Source: an uncultured Oscillospiraceae bacterium (GTDB lineage Bacteria; Bacillota; Clostridia; Oscillospirales; Oscillospiraceae). From it: DNA of 64,000 bases. Made by a program: the position numbers and the translations under genes. The stretch is taken from the NCBI GenBank assembly GCA_934646185.1, contig CAKUEH010000009.1:16260-80259 (forward strand), read 5' to 3'. The stretch's first letter is position 1. Each line of letters begins with the position of its first letter. Of the stretch, positions 51,019-59,417 are shown piece by piece. The notes under the pieces were generated by a model that did no database searches, had not been told where the DNA came from, and was given only the letters and a program-made list of their open reading frames with translations.

Positions 51019-51357
51019 ATGTCTGATTGCCTGTTCTGCAAGATCATTGCGGGCGAGATCCCGTCGGCGAAGGTCTATGAAGACGACCTCTGCTATGCCT
51101 TCAAGGATATCAATCCCCTCGCACCCCTGCATTTTCTCGTCGTCCCGAAGCAGCATTTTGCCTCCGCTGCCGAGGTCACGCCGGAAAATGAGGCCGTGAT
51201 CGGCCATATCTATACGGTCATCGCGAAGCTCGCGAAGGAGCAGGGCTTCGCCGACGGCTACCGCGTCGTGACGAACGTCGGCGAGCTCGCCGGGCAGACC
51301 GTCCATCACATCCACTTCCACGTGCTCTCCGGCAAGCAGCTCGGCAGCTTCAACTAA
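51019..51357 (+). CDS. HIT-family nucleotide-binding hydrolase
   Basis: 112 residues. DCLFCKIIAGEIPSAKVYED is the N-terminal HIT signature with zinc-type cysteines, and the histidine triad is GQTVHHIHFHVLSGKQLG. It hydrolyses adenosine phosphoramidates or related nucleotides in characterised members (Hinge/Hint group). ATG 51019 follows AAAGGAGGAAGCAAC. It lies 13 bases after alaS and 5 bases before the sortase gene. Confidence 0.95.
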   Translation: MSDCLFCKIIAGEIPSAKVYEDDLCYAFKDINPLAPLHFLVVPKQHFASAAEVTPENEAVIGHIYTVIAKLAKEQGFADGYRVVTNVGELAGQTVHHIHFHVLSGKQLGSFN

Positions 51358-51362
51358 GGCCC

Positions 51363-51998
51363 GTGAAAAGCCGCACCGTTCTTTTCCTGCTGGGCGCGCT
51401 GTGCCTGCTGGCGGCGCTGGGTCTTACGGTCTGGAACCTCCGGACCGCAGGCCGCGCGCAGACCGCCGCGGCGGCCGCCGTGCAGCAGCTGGAGCCGCTG
51501 ATCGCCGCACCCGCGCAGGAGCCGGCCGGAGCGCAGGACGCGCCCGCGTCCGAGCCGGCCGTGCCGGAGATCCCGGACTATCTCCTGAACCCCGGCATGG
51601 CCATGCCGGTCGTCGTGGTCGACGGCGTGGCCTATATCGGCATTCTGGACATCCCCGCGCTGGAGCTGACGCTTCCGGTCACGGGCGAGTGGAGCTATGA
51701 CCGGCTGAAGATCGCGCTTAGCCGCTACGCGGGCTCGGCCTATCTCGACAATCTGATCGTCATGGGGCATAATTACCCGGCGTTTTTCAAAAATCTCGGG
51801 GATCTTCGCCCCGGCGACGAGGTTCGCTTTACCGACGCGGACGGGAACGTCTTTTCCTACACCGTCGCCGATCTTGAGCAGCTGCGCGCCGCGCAGGTCT
51901 CGGATATGATCACCGGCGACTGGGATCTGACGCTGTTCACCTGCACCCCCGGCGGCCAGCTCCGCATCGCCGTCCGCTGCATCCGCACAGACGCCTGA
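51363..51998 (+). CDS. sortase-family transpeptidase
   Basis: 211 residues from a GTG start 5 bases after the HIT stop. An N-terminal membrane anchor (TVLFLLGALCLLAALGLTVW) and an Ala/Pro/Glu linker lead to the sortase barrel (about 80-210). Catalytic residues are His in VMGHNYP, Cys in LFTCTPGG and Arg in LRIAVRC. It would attach surface proteins to the cell wall or join pilins; no LPxTG substrate lies in this window. The translational proximity to alaS and HIT is probably incidental. The gap after it holds repeats only. Confidence 0.88.
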   Translation: MKSRTVLFLLGALCLLAALGLTVWNLRTAGRAQTAAAAAVQQLEPLIAAPAQEPAGAQDAPASEPAVPEIPDYLLNPGMAMPVVVVDGVAYIGILDIPALELTLPVTGEWSYDRLKIALSRYAGSAYLDNLIVMGHNYPAFFKNLGDLRPGDEVRFTDADGNVFSYTVADLEQLRAAQVSDMITGDWDLTLFTCTPGGQLRIAVRCIRTDA

Positions 51999-52050
51999 CG
52001 CGAAGTGCCTGAGGGGATTCGAACACCGCAAATTTCGGAGCTCTGCAATA
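51997..52050. repeat. Family A fragment, reversed
   Basis: GTGCCTGAGGGGATTCGAAC then CCGCAAATTTCGGAGC. The outer hairpins are lost. Confidence 0.55.
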
Positions 52051-52066
52051 TTTGCGTATAACCCTG

Positions 52067-52169
52067 GTAGGGGCGGACGACTCTGTCCGCCCGCAGAACG
52101 CAGCGTTTTCACGGAAAGCGGCGGCAAATTCGCAGCATTTTTCGGGCCGACAGAGTCGTCGGCCCCTAC
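52067..52169. repeat. Family B element with mixed ends
   Basis: The left end is GTAGGGGCGGACGACTCTGT then CCGCCC; the right end GGGCCGACAGAGTCGTCGGC then CCCTAC. The core is GCAGCGTTTTCACGG. Confidence 0.85.
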
Positions 52170-52265
52170 AGGAGAGAGGCGTTTTTGCACCATCCTCTCA
52201 CGAAAAACAGAATTATTTACACAAAAGAGCCCGGCGTCCGCGTATGCGGACGCCGGGCTGTGCAC

Positions 52266-52463
52266 TTATTTTTCCTTATAGTAGAGCATACAATGGCAGT
52301 AGCCCTCGAAGTCGGGATCCTTGATCTGATTGCGGAATTCCTCGCACATGCACTTGTTTTCCTCCGTGCGGGCGAGTCTGCACGGGCAGTAGCCGCCGGT
52401 GCGCTTCAGGCCCTCCTTGATGCGGGCGACGACCTCCTTGTCCTCGTTCAGCCGTACCTTCAA
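52266..52463 (-). CDS. ferredoxin-thioredoxin reductase catalytic-chain-like protein
   Basis: 65 residues. Three Cys-x-Cys pairs, CPC...CMC...CHC (GGYCPCRLARTEENKCMC and EGYCHCMLYYKE), match the FTR catalytic subunit, which carries a 4Fe-4S cluster next to a redox disulfide and reduces thioredoxin with ferredoxin electrons. Spacing (9 then 15 residues) differs from the plant enzyme. The start is a TTG at 52461-52463 overlapping the trxA stop (TTGA), so the two proteins are translationally coupled. No variable (alpha) chain gene is seen. Activity is inferred. Confidence 0.75.
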   Translation of the reverse strand: MKVRLNEDKEVVARIKEGLKRTGGYCPCRLARTEENKCMCEEFRNQIKDPDFEGYCHCMLYYKEK

Positions 52464-52768
52464 AGCGCCTCCAGCTCCTTCTTGAGCGCGTCCTTTTCGC
52501 GGTAGCCGACCAGACGCTTCACGACCTTGCCGCTCTTGACGCACAGCAGCGTCGGGATAGACTCGATCTGGAACTCCATAGCCAGATCGCGCTCGTCGTC
52601 GACGTTGACCTTGCAGAATTTCACGCCGGGAACCTCCGGCTCCAGTGCCTCCATCACGGGCGCAAGCATCATGCACGGGCCGCACCAGCTTGCCCAGAAA
52701 TCCACCACGACGGGCGTCTGGGCCTGCATGACTTCCTGTTCAAAGTTATCCAGTGTTACGATCGTCAT
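52460..52768 (-). CDS. trxA: thioredoxin
   Basis: 102 residues. The active site is FWASWCGPCMMLAP, cis-proline loop IESIPTLL. A general protein disulfide reductase. ATG 52768 follows CAGGGAGGTCACGCGAAT; the longer frame upstream is antisense noise. Overlaps the FTR-like gene by 4 bases, which suggests that this thioredoxin is reduced by that protein. Confidence 0.96.
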   Translation of the reverse strand: MTIVTLDNFEQEVMQAQTPVVVDFWASWCGPCMMLAPVMEALEPEVPGVKFCKVNVDDERDLAMEFQIESIPTLLCVKSGKVVKRLVGYREKDALKKELEAL

Positions 52769-52847
52769 ATTCGCGTGACCTCCCTGTTTTTCATTAGAAT
52801 CCCACGCCTTGTCCGGTTTATGCCCCAGGTAACCGCAGACGATTGGA

Positions 52848-53957
52848 TCATCGGTTACCCAGACGGTCGCAGATGGCCTGCGCGGCGGGGGTTTTGTGCA
52901 TGGCGAGCAGCGACTGGCGCATGATGAGGCGCTCTTCGTCGCATTCCAGCAGACGTTTGCAGAGCGCGGCGATGGCCTCCGGCGAATCCGCCGTGGCCGC
53001 GCCGCCGTGCGAAACGAAAAATTCCAGATTCGGCGTCTCGCAGCCGCCGACCACATTGACCAGCACCATCGGCAGTCCCTTGACCATGGCCTCCGTCGTG
53101 CTGATGCCGCCGGGCTTCGTCAGGAACAGATCGGCGCTGTCCATCATGACGGAGACGTCGCTGATGTACCCGCAGATGTGGATGTTGGGCTTGTCCGCGA
53201 ATTTTCGCTGCATGCGCCGCAGGAGCTGACGGTTGCTGCTGCACGCCACAGTCACATCATACTCCACCGGAAGCGAATTTGCAAGCAGCTGCGTGATTTC
53301 TTCCATCGGCCCGCAGCCCATGCTGCCGGTCATCATCAGCAGATGCCGGTGCGACGGGTCAAGGCCGACGGCCTTTTTGGCCTCCTGCACCGGCTGGCAG
53401 GAATAGAGCTCCGCGCGCACCGGGATGCCGAGCGGCGCGATCGTGTCCGGGCTGACGCCGTTTTTGACGAACAGGCCGGTCAGCGCCGCGTCCGGAATAA
53501 CGCAGGTGTCGAGCCGCATGCGGTCGCACGACGGGCTTGCGGTATAGTCCGTGGCGATGAACATGGTCTTGACGGGCAGGGGAGACTCCCTCTGGATAAA
53601 CGTCAGCATCAGCGCCGGGAACAGATGGACGCACACGACCGCGTCATAGCCGCCCGCGAGGATCGACGCGCGCAGCCGCTTGCACCCGCGCCGCAGGATG
53701 CGGCAGGCGGCGGAGGACTCGTCAAACGACGCCGGGTGCTCCTCCGCGTATTGATAGCCCTTGTTGTAGAGCTTGGGGAAGTAGCGGTAAAAGCGTACGT
53801 GCCAGCCGCTTACAAAGCGGCTCGTGCCCTTGGAGACATATAACAGCGCGTCGTCCGTCTCATACGTGTGGCCGCGCCTCAAAAGCTCCGTGCCGATGGC
53901 TTTGGCACAGGAATTGTGTCCGCCGCCGGTGTTGCAGCTGAGGATCAGTACCTTCAT
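52848..53957 (-). CDS. MGDG synthase/UgtP-like glycosyltransferase (GT28)
   Basis: 369 residues. MKVLILSCNTGGGHNSCAKA is the GGGH motif of MGDG synthase and UgtP, and the C-terminal sugar-nucleotide site is LFLTKPGGISTTEAMVKGLP. UgtP-type enzymes add glucose or galactose to diacylglycerol. It is cytosolic and membrane-associated. ATG 53957 overlaps the stop of the CrtO-like acyltransferase gene by 4 bases. The pair suggests a glycolipid that is glycosylated and acylated. Confidence 0.9.
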   Translation of the reverse strand: MKVLILSCNTGGGHNSCAKAIGTELLRRGHTYETDDALLYVSKGTSRFVSGWHVRFYRYFPKLYNKGYQYAEEHPASFDESSAACRILRRGCKRLRASILAGGYDAVVCVHLFPALMLTFIQRESPLPVKTMFIATDYTASPSCDRMRLDTCVIPDAALTGLFVKNGVSPDTIAPLGIPVRAELYSCQPVQEAKKAVGLDPSHRHLLMMTGSMGCGPMEEITQLLANSLPVEYDVTVACSSNRQLLRRMQRKFADKPNIHICGYISDVSVMMDSADLFLTKPGGISTTEAMVKGLPMVLVNVVGGCETPNLEFFVSHGGAATADSPEAIAALCKRLLECDEERLIMRQSLLAMHKTPAAQAICDRLGNR

Positions 53958-54445
53958 GCTTCGTTGCTCCTTTTTGCGCGCATCCGCTCGTAAAGCCGGA
54001 CAAGGCGCGGGCGGTTGTAGCGCTGGATCAGAATAAAAATCAGATTGCCGAAAATCGCGTAGACCAGATACAGAAGGATCCCCCACGCGCACGGCCAGAT
54101 GAAGATCACGCCGAGCCCGGCCAGCATCAGAAGCGCATGCGTCGCCTCCGCCGCGCAGGTCTCGCGGATCATGACGAGCAGCGTCTGTTCGTCCGGCCGT
54201 GCGGACAGCTTCTTGGGCGGCATGAGCTTCGGAAACAGCTTGCTCATATCCGGTACCCGGCTCTGCCAGCGCGCGATGCCGAGTGCCTCATAGACCTTCC
54301 CGTCCCGCTCGAACGCGAACGCGCGGTAAGGAAAGCGCGTGTAGTCGAACCACGTCTTCGGCACGAGCCGTCCGAGCAAAAAGCTCAGAACGCCCAGCCC
54401 GGCAAGATAACAGGCGCATTTCAAAAACGGCACGGTCCGGCTCAC
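53954..54445 (-). CDS. CrtO-like acyltransferase family membrane protein
   Basis: About 163 residues. GKVYEALGIARWQSRVPDMS plus LFPKLMPPKKL is the conserved block of the glycosyl-4,4'-diaponeurosporenoate acyltransferase (CrtO) family. Membrane helices lie near the N-terminus (YLAGLGVLSFLLGRLV) and C-terminus (LLMLAGLGVIFIWPCAWGIL, LVYAIFGNLIFILI). The start is uncertain: GTG at 54445 or 54433 after AAAGGAC; a TTG at 54529 falls in promoter-like AT-rich sequence. Overlaps the glycosyltransferase gene by 4 bases. The acyl acceptor is unknown; no carotenoid genes are seen. Confidence 0.72.
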   Translation of the reverse strand: MSRTVPFLKCACYLAGLGVLSFLLGRLVPKTWFDYTRFPYRAFAFERDGKVYEALGIARWQSRVPDMSKLFPKLMPPKKLSARPDEQTLLVMIRETCAAEATHALLMLAGLGVIFIWPCAWGILLYLVYAIFGNLIFILIQRYNRPRLVRLYERMRAKRSNEA

Positions 54446-54625
54446 GTCCTTTCTGCAAATCTGCGCACCCCTGCAAAGCGCTGCAGGAGCCTGCCGCGCC
54501 CCGATCTTAATTCGATATAATTGTATCAAATTCGCGCCGATCTGCCTATGGGCACATTTTCATTTCTGCCCATTCGCGGTTTTCTGCGGAAATTTGTGAT
54601 TTTTCATGAATTTGGAACAAATCGA

Positions 54626-54654
54626 TTGCCGAAACCGTCAAACTATGGTATCCT
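54626..54654 (+). promoter_or_regulatory. promoter for the SPFH gene cluster
   Basis: TTGCCG (54626-54631), 17 bases, TATCCT (54649-54654). It lies 67 bases before the SPFH start. Confidence 0.45.
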
Positions 54655-54721
54655 GAATACACTGGTATAAAACCTTCAGGCAATTCCGTTTATTCAAAGA
54701 TCAGAAAAGGAGCGTAATCAA

Positions 54722-56116
54722 ATGGGACTTATCAAAGCGGCACTCGGCGCTGCCGGCGGCGTGATGGCCGATCAGTGGCTTGAGTATTTCTATTGCGATT
54801 CTCTTCCGGAAAACGTCATGGCCGTCAAGGGCCAGAAGCGCACCTCCGGCCGCAGCAGCAATACCAAAGGCTCGGACAACATCATCTCCAACGGCTCTGT
54901 GATCGCCGTCGCCGACGGCCAGTGCATGGTCATCGTCGATCAGGGCAAGGTCACGGAATTCTGCGCGGAGCCGGGCGAATTCAAGTACGATTCCTCGACC
55001 GAGCCGTCTTTGTTCTACGGCAAGCTGGGCAAGAACATTCTCGACACCTTCAAGAATATCGGCAAGCGCTTTACCTTCGGCGGCGAGCCTCCCAAGGATC
55101 AGCGCGTGTATTATTTCAACACCAAGGAGCTCATCGGCAACAAATACGGCACGCCTTCTCCCGTTCCGTTCCGCGTGGTCGACCAGCGCGCCGGGATCGA
55201 CATCGACATCGCCATCCGCTGCTTCGGCGAATACAGCTACCGCATCTGCGACCCGATCCTGTTCTACACGAACGTTTGCGGCAATGTCAGCGGCGACTAT
55301 ACCCGCGACCGCCTCGACAGCCAGCTCAAGACCGAGCTGCTGACCGCGCTCCAGCCCGCGTTTGCCAAGATATCCGAGCAGGGCATCCGCTATTCGGCGC
55401 TCCCCGGCCACACGATGGAAATGGCCGACGCGCTCAACGACGTGCTTTCGTCCAAGTGGCGCAATCTGCGCGGTCTTGAGATCGTCTCGTTCGGCGTCTC
55501 GTCCGTCAAGGCGAGCGAGGAAGACGAGGCCATGCTCAAGGAGCTGCAGCGCAACGCGGCCTTTATGGACCCGACGAGAGCGGCGGCGCATCTGGTCGGC
55601 GCGCAGGCCAGCGCCATGCAGGCTGCCGCTAACAACCAGAACGCAGGCCCGGCCATGGCCTTCATGGGCATGAACATGGCGGGACAGGCCGGCGGCGTGA
55701 ACGCGCAGAGCCTCTATCAGATGGGCGCGCAGCAGCAGGCCGCGCCCGCCGCGGCAGGCTGGACCTGCGCCTGCGGCCAGAGCGGCATCACCGGAAAATT
55801 CTGCCCGAACTGCGGCAAGGCCAAGCCCGCGCCCGCTCCGGCGGCCGGAAGCTGGAAATGCGCCTGCGGCGCGACAGCCACCGGAAAATTCTGCCCCGAG
55901 TGCGGCAAGCCCAGACCCGCCGCGGACGGCTGGACGTGCAGCTGCGGCGCGGTGAACAAGGGCAAATTCTGCGCGGAGTGCGGCAAGCCCAAACCTGCCG
56001 GAACGCCCAAGTACAAGTGCGACAAGTGCGGCTGGGAGCCCGAGGATCCGGCCCATCCGCCCAAATTCTGCCCCGAATGCGGCGACCCGTTTGACGACGG
56101 CGATATTGTGCTTTAA
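54722..56116 (+). CDS. SPFH-domain protein with C-terminal zinc ribbons (YdjI-like)
   Basis: 464 residues. Residues about 25-275 form an SPFH/virion-core-like domain similar to B. subtilis YdjI. An Ala/Gln/Met/Asn-rich stretch follows. Four treble-type zinc ribbons complete the protein: CACG...CPNCG, CACG...CPECG, CSCG...CAECG and CDKCG...CPECG. No membrane helix is seen. In B. subtilis YdjI works with YdjG and YdjH to recruit PspA (YdjF) to the membrane under envelope stress. AAAGGAGCGTAATCAA precedes the ATG. First of three genes whose products match that complex. Confidence 0.9.
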   Translation: MGLIKAALGAAGGVMADQWLEYFYCDSLPENVMAVKGQKRTSGRSSNTKGSDNIISNGSVIAVADGQCMVIVDQGKVTEFCAEPGEFKYDSSTEPSLFYGKLGKNILDTFKNIGKRFTFGGEPPKDQRVYYFNTKELIGNKYGTPSPVPFRVVDQRAGIDIDIAIRCFGEYSYRICDPILFYTNVCGNVSGDYTRDRLDSQLKTELLTALQPAFAKISEQGIRYSALPGHTMEMADALNDVLSSKWRNLRGLEIVSFGVSSVKASEEDEAMLKELQRNAAFMDPTRAAAHLVGAQASAMQAAANNQNAGPAMAFMGMNMAGQAGGVNAQSLYQMGAQQQAAPAAAGWTCACGQSGITGKFCPNCGKAKPAPAPAAGSWKCACGATATGKFCPECGKPRPAADGWTCSCGAVNKGKFCAECGKPKPAGTPKYKCDKCGWEPEDPAHPPKFCPECGDPFDDGDIVL

Positions 56117-56178
56117 TTGAGTCTTTCTGCCCGCGCTTTTTTGCGCGGGCAGATCCATCACAGGAGGCGAAAAACTGC

Positions 56179-57291
56179 ATGGCAGACCAGATCACCAATT
56201 ATAAATGCCCTGCGTGTACCGGCCCGCTGCATTTTGTCGGCGCGTCCGGGAAGCTCGAATGCGACTACTGCGGCTCGTCCTATTCCGTGGAGGAGATCGA
56301 GGCGCTCTATGAAAAGAAGGACGAACGGGCTGCGCAGGCTGCCGCGGAGGCCGAACAGAAGGCTGCGCAGCAGCCCGACGAGGGCGAATGGGCCCAGCCG
56401 GAGGGCGCAGACTGGGCGGAACCCGGCATGAAGAGCTATTCCTGTCCGTCGTGCGGCGCGGAGCTCATCTGCGACGAGACGACGGCGGCCACGAGCTGCC
56501 CCTACTGCGGCAACACGACCATCGTCCCTGGCCAGCTCTCCGGCGCACGCAAGCCGGATTACATCATTCCCTTCAAGCTCAGCAAGGAGGACGCGGTCGC
56601 GGCGCTTAAAAATCATTATAAGAAAAAGCCCCTTCTGCCGAAGGTCTTCTCCGCGCAGAACCATATTGAAAAGATCCAGGGCGTCTATGTTCCGTTCTGG
56701 CTCTTCAACGGCAGCGCGGATGCGGATATCCGCTATAAATGTACCCGCTCCATGACCCACCGCGAGGGCGACTACGACGTGACCGACACGCAGCACTTCA
56801 TGGTTTACCGCGCGGGCACGGTCGAATTCGAAAAGATCCCCGTCGACGCATCGAGCAAGATGCCGGACGAGAATATGGATTCCATCGAGCCGTTTGATTA
56901 CAAGGAGCTCAAGACCTTCTCCAACGCATATCTGCCCGGCTTTCTGGCCGACAAATATGACGTGAGCGTCGACGACTGCGCGCCGCGCGCCGACGAGCGC
57001 TGCAAGGCCAGCTGCGAAGGCGCGATGCGCAGCAGCGTGACCGGCTATGCTACCTGCGTGCCAGAGGAGGAACACGTCCGTATCCGCCGCGGCAAGGTGC
57101 AGTACGCGATGCTGCCCGTCTGGATGCTGCACACGAAGTGGAAGGGCAAGGATTACCTGTTCTCCATGAACGGGCAGACCGGCAAGCTGACGGGCGACCT
57201 GCCCGTCTCGTGGGGCCGGTTCTGGGCATATTTTGCCGGGATCGCAGGCGGACTGGCCGCGGTGCTGGGCGTGCTGCTGTTTGCATTATAA
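56179..57291 (+). CDS. TFIIB-type zinc ribbon membrane protein (YdjG-like)
   Basis: 370 residues. Two zinc ribbons, CPACTGPLHFVGASGKLECD then YCG (about 10-35) and CPSCGAELICDETTAATSCP then YCG (about 90-115), bracket a coiled acidic stretch. A beta-rich domain of about 200 residues follows, and one membrane helix ends the protein (FWAYFAGIAGGLAAVLGVLL). This matches YdjG-type proteins. AGGAGGCGAAAAACTGC precedes the ATG. Acts with the SPFH and TPM proteins encoded on either side. Confidence 0.88.
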   Translation: MADQITNYKCPACTGPLHFVGASGKLECDYCGSSYSVEEIEALYEKKDERAAQAAAEAEQKAAQQPDEGEWAQPEGADWAEPGMKSYSCPSCGAELICDETTAATSCPYCGNTTIVPGQLSGARKPDYIIPFKLSKEDAVAALKNHYKKKPLLPKVFSAQNHIEKIQGVYVPFWLFNGSADADIRYKCTRSMTHREGDYDVTDTQHFMVYRAGTVEFEKIPVDASSKMPDENMDSIEPFDYKELKTFSNAYLPGFLADKYDVSVDDCAPRADERCKASCEGAMRSSVTGYATCVPEEEHVRIRRGKVQYAMLPVWMLHTKWKGKDYLFSMNGQTGKLTGDLPVSWGRFWAYFAGIAGGLAAVLGVLLFAL

Positions 57292-57304
57292 GGGGGGTGC
57301 CGGG

Positions 57305-58111
57305 ATGAAAAAACGAATTTTTTGTCTGCTCGCAGCCCTGATGCTGCTGCTCGGCCTGAGCGTGAGCGCTTCGGCCTATGAGTCCGCGCATGTGATCGAC
57401 ACCGAGCAGCTGCTCTCCGACGAAGAAGGCGACGCGCTGGAAGCGCGCTGTCAGGAGGTGGAGGATACCTTCGGCTGCGGCGTATATATCGTCACGATCG
57501 ACGATTACTCCCTGTATTATGAGGCGGGATCCATCGAGGATTTCACCGAATCGGTCTTTCTGGATCTCGGTCTCGGCGCAGGGGAGGATCAGAACGGCAT
57601 CCTGCTGGCGCTCAGCATGGCCGAGCGCGATTACGATCTCTGCGCGCACGGCATGATCGGCAACCGCTCGTTTACGGACTATGGCAAGGGCGTGCTCGCC
57701 GAGCGCTATTTCCTGAGCGAGTTCGGAAGCGACAACTGGTACGCGGGCTTTGACCGCTATGTGGACGGCTGCACGGAATTCCTCCGAATGGCCGCGCAGG
57801 ACGAACCATTTGATCGGGATACGGATCCTGAGCGGCTCGAGGATATCGGCGTGCTCAAGTGGATCGTCGTGATCGTTGTACCGCTGCTCACGGCGCTGGT
57901 CGTCTGCCTTGTCATGAAGGGCAAAATGAAGACCGCCCGCAAGCAGACCCACGCCGACGCCTACATCCCGCAAAACGGCGTCCGGATGCTCCGGCAGGAG
58001 GATGTTTACCTCACCACCACGCAGACCCGCGTGAAGATCGAGACCCAGAAATCCGGCGGCGGCACCTCCGTCAACTCCGGCGGCTTCTCCCACAGCAGCG
58101 GGAAATTCTGA
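57305..58111 (+). CDS. TPM-domain membrane protein (YdjH-like)
   Basis: 268 residues. Signal peptide (RIFCLLAALMLLLGLSVSAS), an extracellular TPM domain (about 25-170: SAHVIDTEQLLSDEEGDALE, FGCGVYIVTIDDYS), a membrane helix at about 183-203 (LKWIVVIVVPLLTALVVCLV), and a cytosolic tail ending in GGTSVNSGGFSHSSGKF, a Gly/Ser tail usual for TPM proteins. ATG 57305 follows AAGGGGGGTGCCGGG. Last of the SPFH-zinc ribbon-TPM triad. Confidence 0.9.
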   Translation: MKKRIFCLLAALMLLLGLSVSASAYESAHVIDTEQLLSDEEGDALEARCQEVEDTFGCGVYIVTIDDYSLYYEAGSIEDFTESVFLDLGLGAGEDQNGILLALSMAERDYDLCAHGMIGNRSFTDYGKGVLAERYFLSEFGSDNWYAGFDRYVDGCTEFLRMAAQDEPFDRDTDPERLEDIGVLKWIVVIVVPLLTALVVCLVMKGKMKTARKQTHADAYIPQNGVRMLRQEDVYLTTTQTRVKIETQKSGGGTSVNSGGFSHSSGKF

Positions 58112-58129
58112 GTAAGCCCCAAAGACCGC

Positions 58130-58200
58130 AAAAGGCTTCCCTTGGGCGCAAGGGAAGCTGGCCCGAAGGGCCTGAAGGGATTCGAACCCTGCAGATTTTA
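58130..58200. repeat. Family A repeat, right half reversed
   Basis: AAAAGGCTTCCCTTGGGCGC, AAGGGAAGCTGGCCCGAAGG and GCCTGAAGGGATTCGAACCC. Inner stem GGCCC/GGGCC. Confidence 0.8.
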
Positions 58201-58220
58201 ACCGTAGCCCCGGCGCAGTT

Positions 58221-58325
58221 GTAGGGGCCGATGCCTACATCGGCCCACTGGGAAGTTACGAATTCGCCGAAGATTCCCGTAAAAACAGTGTAATCTGCCG
58301 GGCCGATGTGGGCATCGGCCCCTAC
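58221..58325. repeat. Family B element
   Basis: GTAGGGGCCGATGCCTACAT ... GATGTGGGCATCGGCCCCTA then C. The left loop reads CCTA rather than CCCA, while the stem is unchanged. Confidence 0.88.
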
Positions 58326-58365
58326 AGAGGCTGCGGCGAATCCGTACCGCTCTGCAAATTTTAAC

Positions 58366-58412
58366 GCAAAACCCCCGGCGCAGTCTCCTGCTTGAGACCG
58401 CGCCGGGGGTTT
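58366..58412. terminator. terminator of the argGHF operon
   Basis: AAACCCCCGGCGC pairs with GCGCCGGGGGTTT, with an inner GTCTC/GAGAC stem. On the minus strand a T-rich tail (GTTTTGC) follows. Confidence 0.85.
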
Positions 58413-58419
58413 GCTTTTA

Positions 58420-59406
58420 TTATGCCAGCGTTGCCGCCATGACCGCCTTGATGGTGTGCATGCGGTTTTCCGCCTCGTCGAAGACGATGGACTGGCTGCT
58501 TTCAAAGACCTCGTCTGTGACTTCCATCGCGTCGAGCCCGTACTTTTCGCTGATCTGCTTGCCGATGGTGGTGTTCAGATCGTGGAACGCGGGCAGGCAG
58601 TGCATGAACCGGCACTGCGGCCCGGCCTGCGCCATGAGCTTCGCGTTGACCTGATAGGGGAGCAGGTCATGAATTCTCGTCTGCCAGACCGCATCCGGCT
58701 CGCCCATCGAGACCCACACGTCGGTGTAGATCACATCCGCGCCCTGCACCGCGTGCATCGGATCCGTGTCGAATTCCAGAACCGCGCCGGTCTGTGCCGC
58801 GATTTTCTGGCACGTTTCGATCAGCGCCTTGTCCGGGAAATATGCCTCCGGCGCGCACGCGACAAAGTGCATGCCCATCTTCGCGCAGCCGACCATGAGA
58901 GAGTTGCCCATGTTGTACCGCGCGTCGCCCATATACACGAGCTTTTTGCCCCTCAGGCCGCCGAAATGCTCCTGGATCGTCAGAAAATCGGCCAGGATCT
59001 GCGTGGGATGGAATTCGTTCGTCAGTCCGTTCCAGACGGGGACGCCCGCGTATTTTGCCAGATCCTCGACGATCTGCTGTCCGTAGCCGCGGTATTCGAT
59101 GCCGTCGTACATGCGGCCGAGGACGCGCGCGGTGTCGGCGATGGACTCCTTTTTGCCGATCTGCGAGCCGGACGGGTCGAGATACGTGACCGTCATGCCC
59201 AGATCATGCGCCGCGACCTCGAACGAGCAGCGCGTCCGCGTGCTGGTCTTTTCGAAAATGAGCGCGGCCTGCTTGCCTTCGCACAGGCGATGGGGGACGC
59301 CGGCCTTTTTCTTCGCCTTGAGCTCGGCGGCGAGCGTCAGAAAGTCCGCGATCTGCTCCGGTGTAAAATCAAGCAGCTTTAAAAAGCTCTGTCCTTTGAT
59401 ATTCAT
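58420..59406 (-). CDS. argF: ornithine carbamoyltransferase
   Basis: 328 residues. Makes citrulline from ornithine and carbamoyl phosphate. The carbamoyl-phosphate site is EKTSTRTRCSFEVAAHDLG, FHPTQILADFLTI follows, and the ornithine-binding loop is HCLPAFHD. ATG 59406 follows AAGGAGAACACT; the upstream in-frame ATG at 59421 lacks a site. It starts 11 bases after argH and ends the argG-argH-argF operon. Confidence 0.97.
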   Translation of the reverse strand: MNIKGQSFLKLLDFTPEQIADFLTLAAELKAKKKAGVPHRLCEGKQAALIFEKTSTRTRCSFEVAAHDLGMTVTYLDPSGSQIGKKESIADTARVLGRMYDGIEYRGYGQQIVEDLAKYAGVPVWNGLTNEFHPTQILADFLTIQEHFGGLRGKKLVYMGDARYNMGNSLMVGCAKMGMHFVACAPEAYFPDKALIETCQKIAAQTGAVLEFDTDPMHAVQGADVIYTDVWVSMGEPDAVWQTRIHDLLPYQVNAKLMAQAGPQCRFMHCLPAFHDLNTTIGKQISEKYGLDAMEVTDEVFESSQSIVFDEAENRMHTIKAVMAATLA

Positions 59407-59417
59407 AGTGTTCTCCT

